A DNA stretch of 23,217 bases from Candidatus Rokuibacteriota bacterium (GTDB lineage Bacteria; Methylomirabilota; Methylomirabilia; Rokubacteriales; CSP1-6), in NCBI GenBank assembly GCA_003220195.1, contig QHRT01000128.1, positions 1-23,217 of the forward strand, in the 5' to 3' direction. The first letter of the stretch is position 1. Every line of letters begins with the position of its first letter. The notes under the pieces were generated by a model, which was given only the letters and a program-made list of their open reading frames with translations, did not search any database and had not been told where the DNA came from. Of this stretch, positions 22,097 to 23,217 are shown in pieces. A program made the position numbers and the translations under genes.

Positions 22097-23217
22097 CTAC
22101 ATCAAGCTGCGCAGCGGACGGGCCAGGAACTCGAGGAACCGATCCGTGATCCCGCGCGCGCGCCACCCGCGATAATCGACCTTGCGCGAATAGCGAAGAT
22201 CGTCCGCGAACACCTGCTCCAGGCGTCGTCCCAGCGCTGCGCTGTAGATCACCAGATTCAGCTCGTCGTTCAGCGCGAACGACCGGTTGTCGAGATTCGT
22301 GCTCCCGACGGTCGACCACACCCCGTCCACCACCATCATCTTCGCGTGGAGCAGCGCCGCGGCGTATTCGTGGATCTCGACACCGGCGCGCAGCATCCGG
22401 CCGAACCGGGCGCGGCTCGCCTGGCGCACCAGGTTGTGATCGATCGCGCCGGGGACCAGCACCACCACCTTCACGCCGCGACGAACCGCCGACGTCAGGG
22501 TGTCCGCCATCGTATCGTCGAGCACGAAGTAGGGATTGGTGATCAGGATCGATCGCTGGGCGGACGCCATCGCCAGCAGGAACGTCGTGTACATCCCGAA
22601 GCTCCCGCCTTCGGGAGAGCTCCGCACCACCTGCGCGTACACCTGGCCCTTCGGCGGAAGCGGACGTGGGAAATATCCCTCGCCGCCGAGCACGATGCCG
22701 GTCGCCTCCAGCCAGTTCTCGGCGAACGCGCCCTGCAGATATTCCACCGCGGGGCCCTCGACCCGGACGTCCGTGTCGCGCCAGTGATTCTCGGTTCGCC
22801 CGTTTCCCATCCACTTGCGGCTGACGCCCGAGCCCCCGGTGAAGCCGACGCGCCCGTCGACGACCAGGATGCGGCGATGATTCCGGTTGTTCGCGTTGCG
22901 GAAGATCGTGCGGGTCAGCGGGCGGAACAGCGCGAGCTGGCATCCCGACCGGCGAAGCGTCTCGATGTACTCCGCGGGCATTGACAGCGTGCCGAAGGCA
23001 TCGAGCAGCACGCTGACGGCGACCCCGCTCCGGCACCGTTCCGCGAGCGTTTCGGCGAGCTCTCTCGCGACCGGCCCGTCTTCGTAGAAGTACTGTGCGT
23101 AGGTGATCGTCTTTTCCCCGGCGCGAATCGCGTCCAGCATCGCCGGGAAGATCTCTTCGCCGTTCTGCAGGAGCGTGATCGCGTTGCCGCCCACGATCGG
23201 CGCGCTCCCGTAGGCCT
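22097..23217 (-). CDS. phospholipase D-family cardiolipin-synthase-like protein (5' end beyond the window)
   Basis: Likely transfers a phosphatidyl group to make cardiolipin or a related lipid at the membrane. The frame is open to the right edge (AYGSAPIVGGN precedes GTG 23194), so the N-terminus, usually a membrane anchor, is probably outside. The first PLD motif is NHRRILVVDG, where the usual HxK is HxR (22856-22879). Before it comes ITYAQYFYEDGPVARELAETL, and after it GFTGGSGVSRKW and NHWRDTDVRVEGPAV. The second motif, LLHAKMMVVDGVWSTVGSTNLDNRSF, is canonical HxKxxxxD. The C-terminus ends RFLEFLARPLRSLM as in ClsB-type enzymes. It converges on the terminator region shared with the GlsB-type gene. 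The Arg substitution may alter activity at one half-site. Confidence 0.9.
   Translation of the reverse strand, partial: AYGSAPIVGGNAITLLQNGEEIFPAMLDAIRAGEKTITYAQYFYEDGPVARELAETLAERCRSGVAVSVLLDAFGTLSMPAEYIETLRRSGCQLALFRPLTRTIFRNANNRNHRRILVVDGRVGFTGGSGVSRKWMGNGRTENHWRDTDVRVEGPAVEYLQGAFAENWLEATGIVLGGEGYFPRPLPPKGQVYAQVVRSSPEGGSFGMYTTFLLAMASAQRSILITNPYFVLDDTMADTLTSAVRRGVKVVVLVPGAIDHNLVRQASRARFGRMLRAGVEIHEYAAALLHAKMMVVDGVWSTVGSTNLDNRSFALNDELNLVIYSAALGRRLEQVFADDLRYSRKVDYRGWRARGITDRFLEFLARPLRSLM

Noticed and set aside
1..23217. CRISPR array, tRNA or rRNA genes
   Set aside because: No regularly spaced direct repeats and no recognisable tRNA or rRNA sequence were seen on either strand.

Overview
The window is GC-rich DNA (by eye roughly 65-70 % G+C, with strong G/C preference at third codon positions) from a Gram-negative-type bacterium. 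An MlaA-type outer-membrane lipoprotein, multiheme c-type cytochromes, EttA and a B12-binding radical SAM enzyme with a DUF4070-like tail fit an uncultivated soil or subsurface lineage such as Candidatus Rokubacteria/Methylomirabilota or a relative. That placement is inference from gene content and style; no rRNA or tRNA gene is present to settle it.

Layout. 41-2693 (+): a frame-broken mlaA, a secreted cytochrome with six CxxCH motifs that joins a monoheme and a pentaheme module, and a secreted lysine-rich protein of unknown function. 2695-8014 (-): cobalamin-dependent methionine synthase (metH) and, upstream of it in the same operon, a homocysteine S-methyltransferase/methylenetetrahydrofolate reductase fusion. 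Together they make 5-methyl-THF and pass its methyl group to homocysteine. 8282-11725 (+): a stretch of somewhat different composition holding a SAM-dependent methyltransferase, a truncated and frameshifted copy of a secreted beta-propeller-like protein, and the intact copy of that protein. 11809-12946 (+): a CaiB/BaiF CoA-transferase whose first ~20 codons are missing.

13100-17849 (+) looks like an operon: a mannose-1-phosphate guanylyltransferase-like enzyme, a stand-alone receiver domain, ribonuclease D, a CoA-binding protein and the ABC-F translation factor EttA. 17828-19397 (-) holds a spermidine-synthase-like methyltransferase (tail-to-tail overlap with ettA) and an HSD10-type 3-hydroxyacyl-CoA dehydrogenase. 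19435-21159 (+) is the B12-binding radical SAM protein. The last 2 kb holds a tiny zinc-ribbon protein (-), a 61-residue membrane protein (+), a GlsB/YeaQ-type membrane protein (+), a strong terminator region, and the 3' part of a phospholipase D/cardiolipin-synthase-like gene (-) that runs off the right edge.

Most notable: (i) the orphan six-heme cytochrome fusion and its unknown secreted partner; (ii) three genes (mlaA, the CoA-transferase, rnd) broken near the 5' end by small frame-disrupting changes, which points either to assembly error or to recent decay; (iii) the decayed tandem paralogue of the propeller gene; (iv) TANNNT boxes exactly 7 nt upstream of two ATG codons, suggesting leaderless transcription; (v) a possible pseudoknot in the leader of the methionine operon. 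I found no CRISPR array, intact mobile element, tRNA or rRNA.
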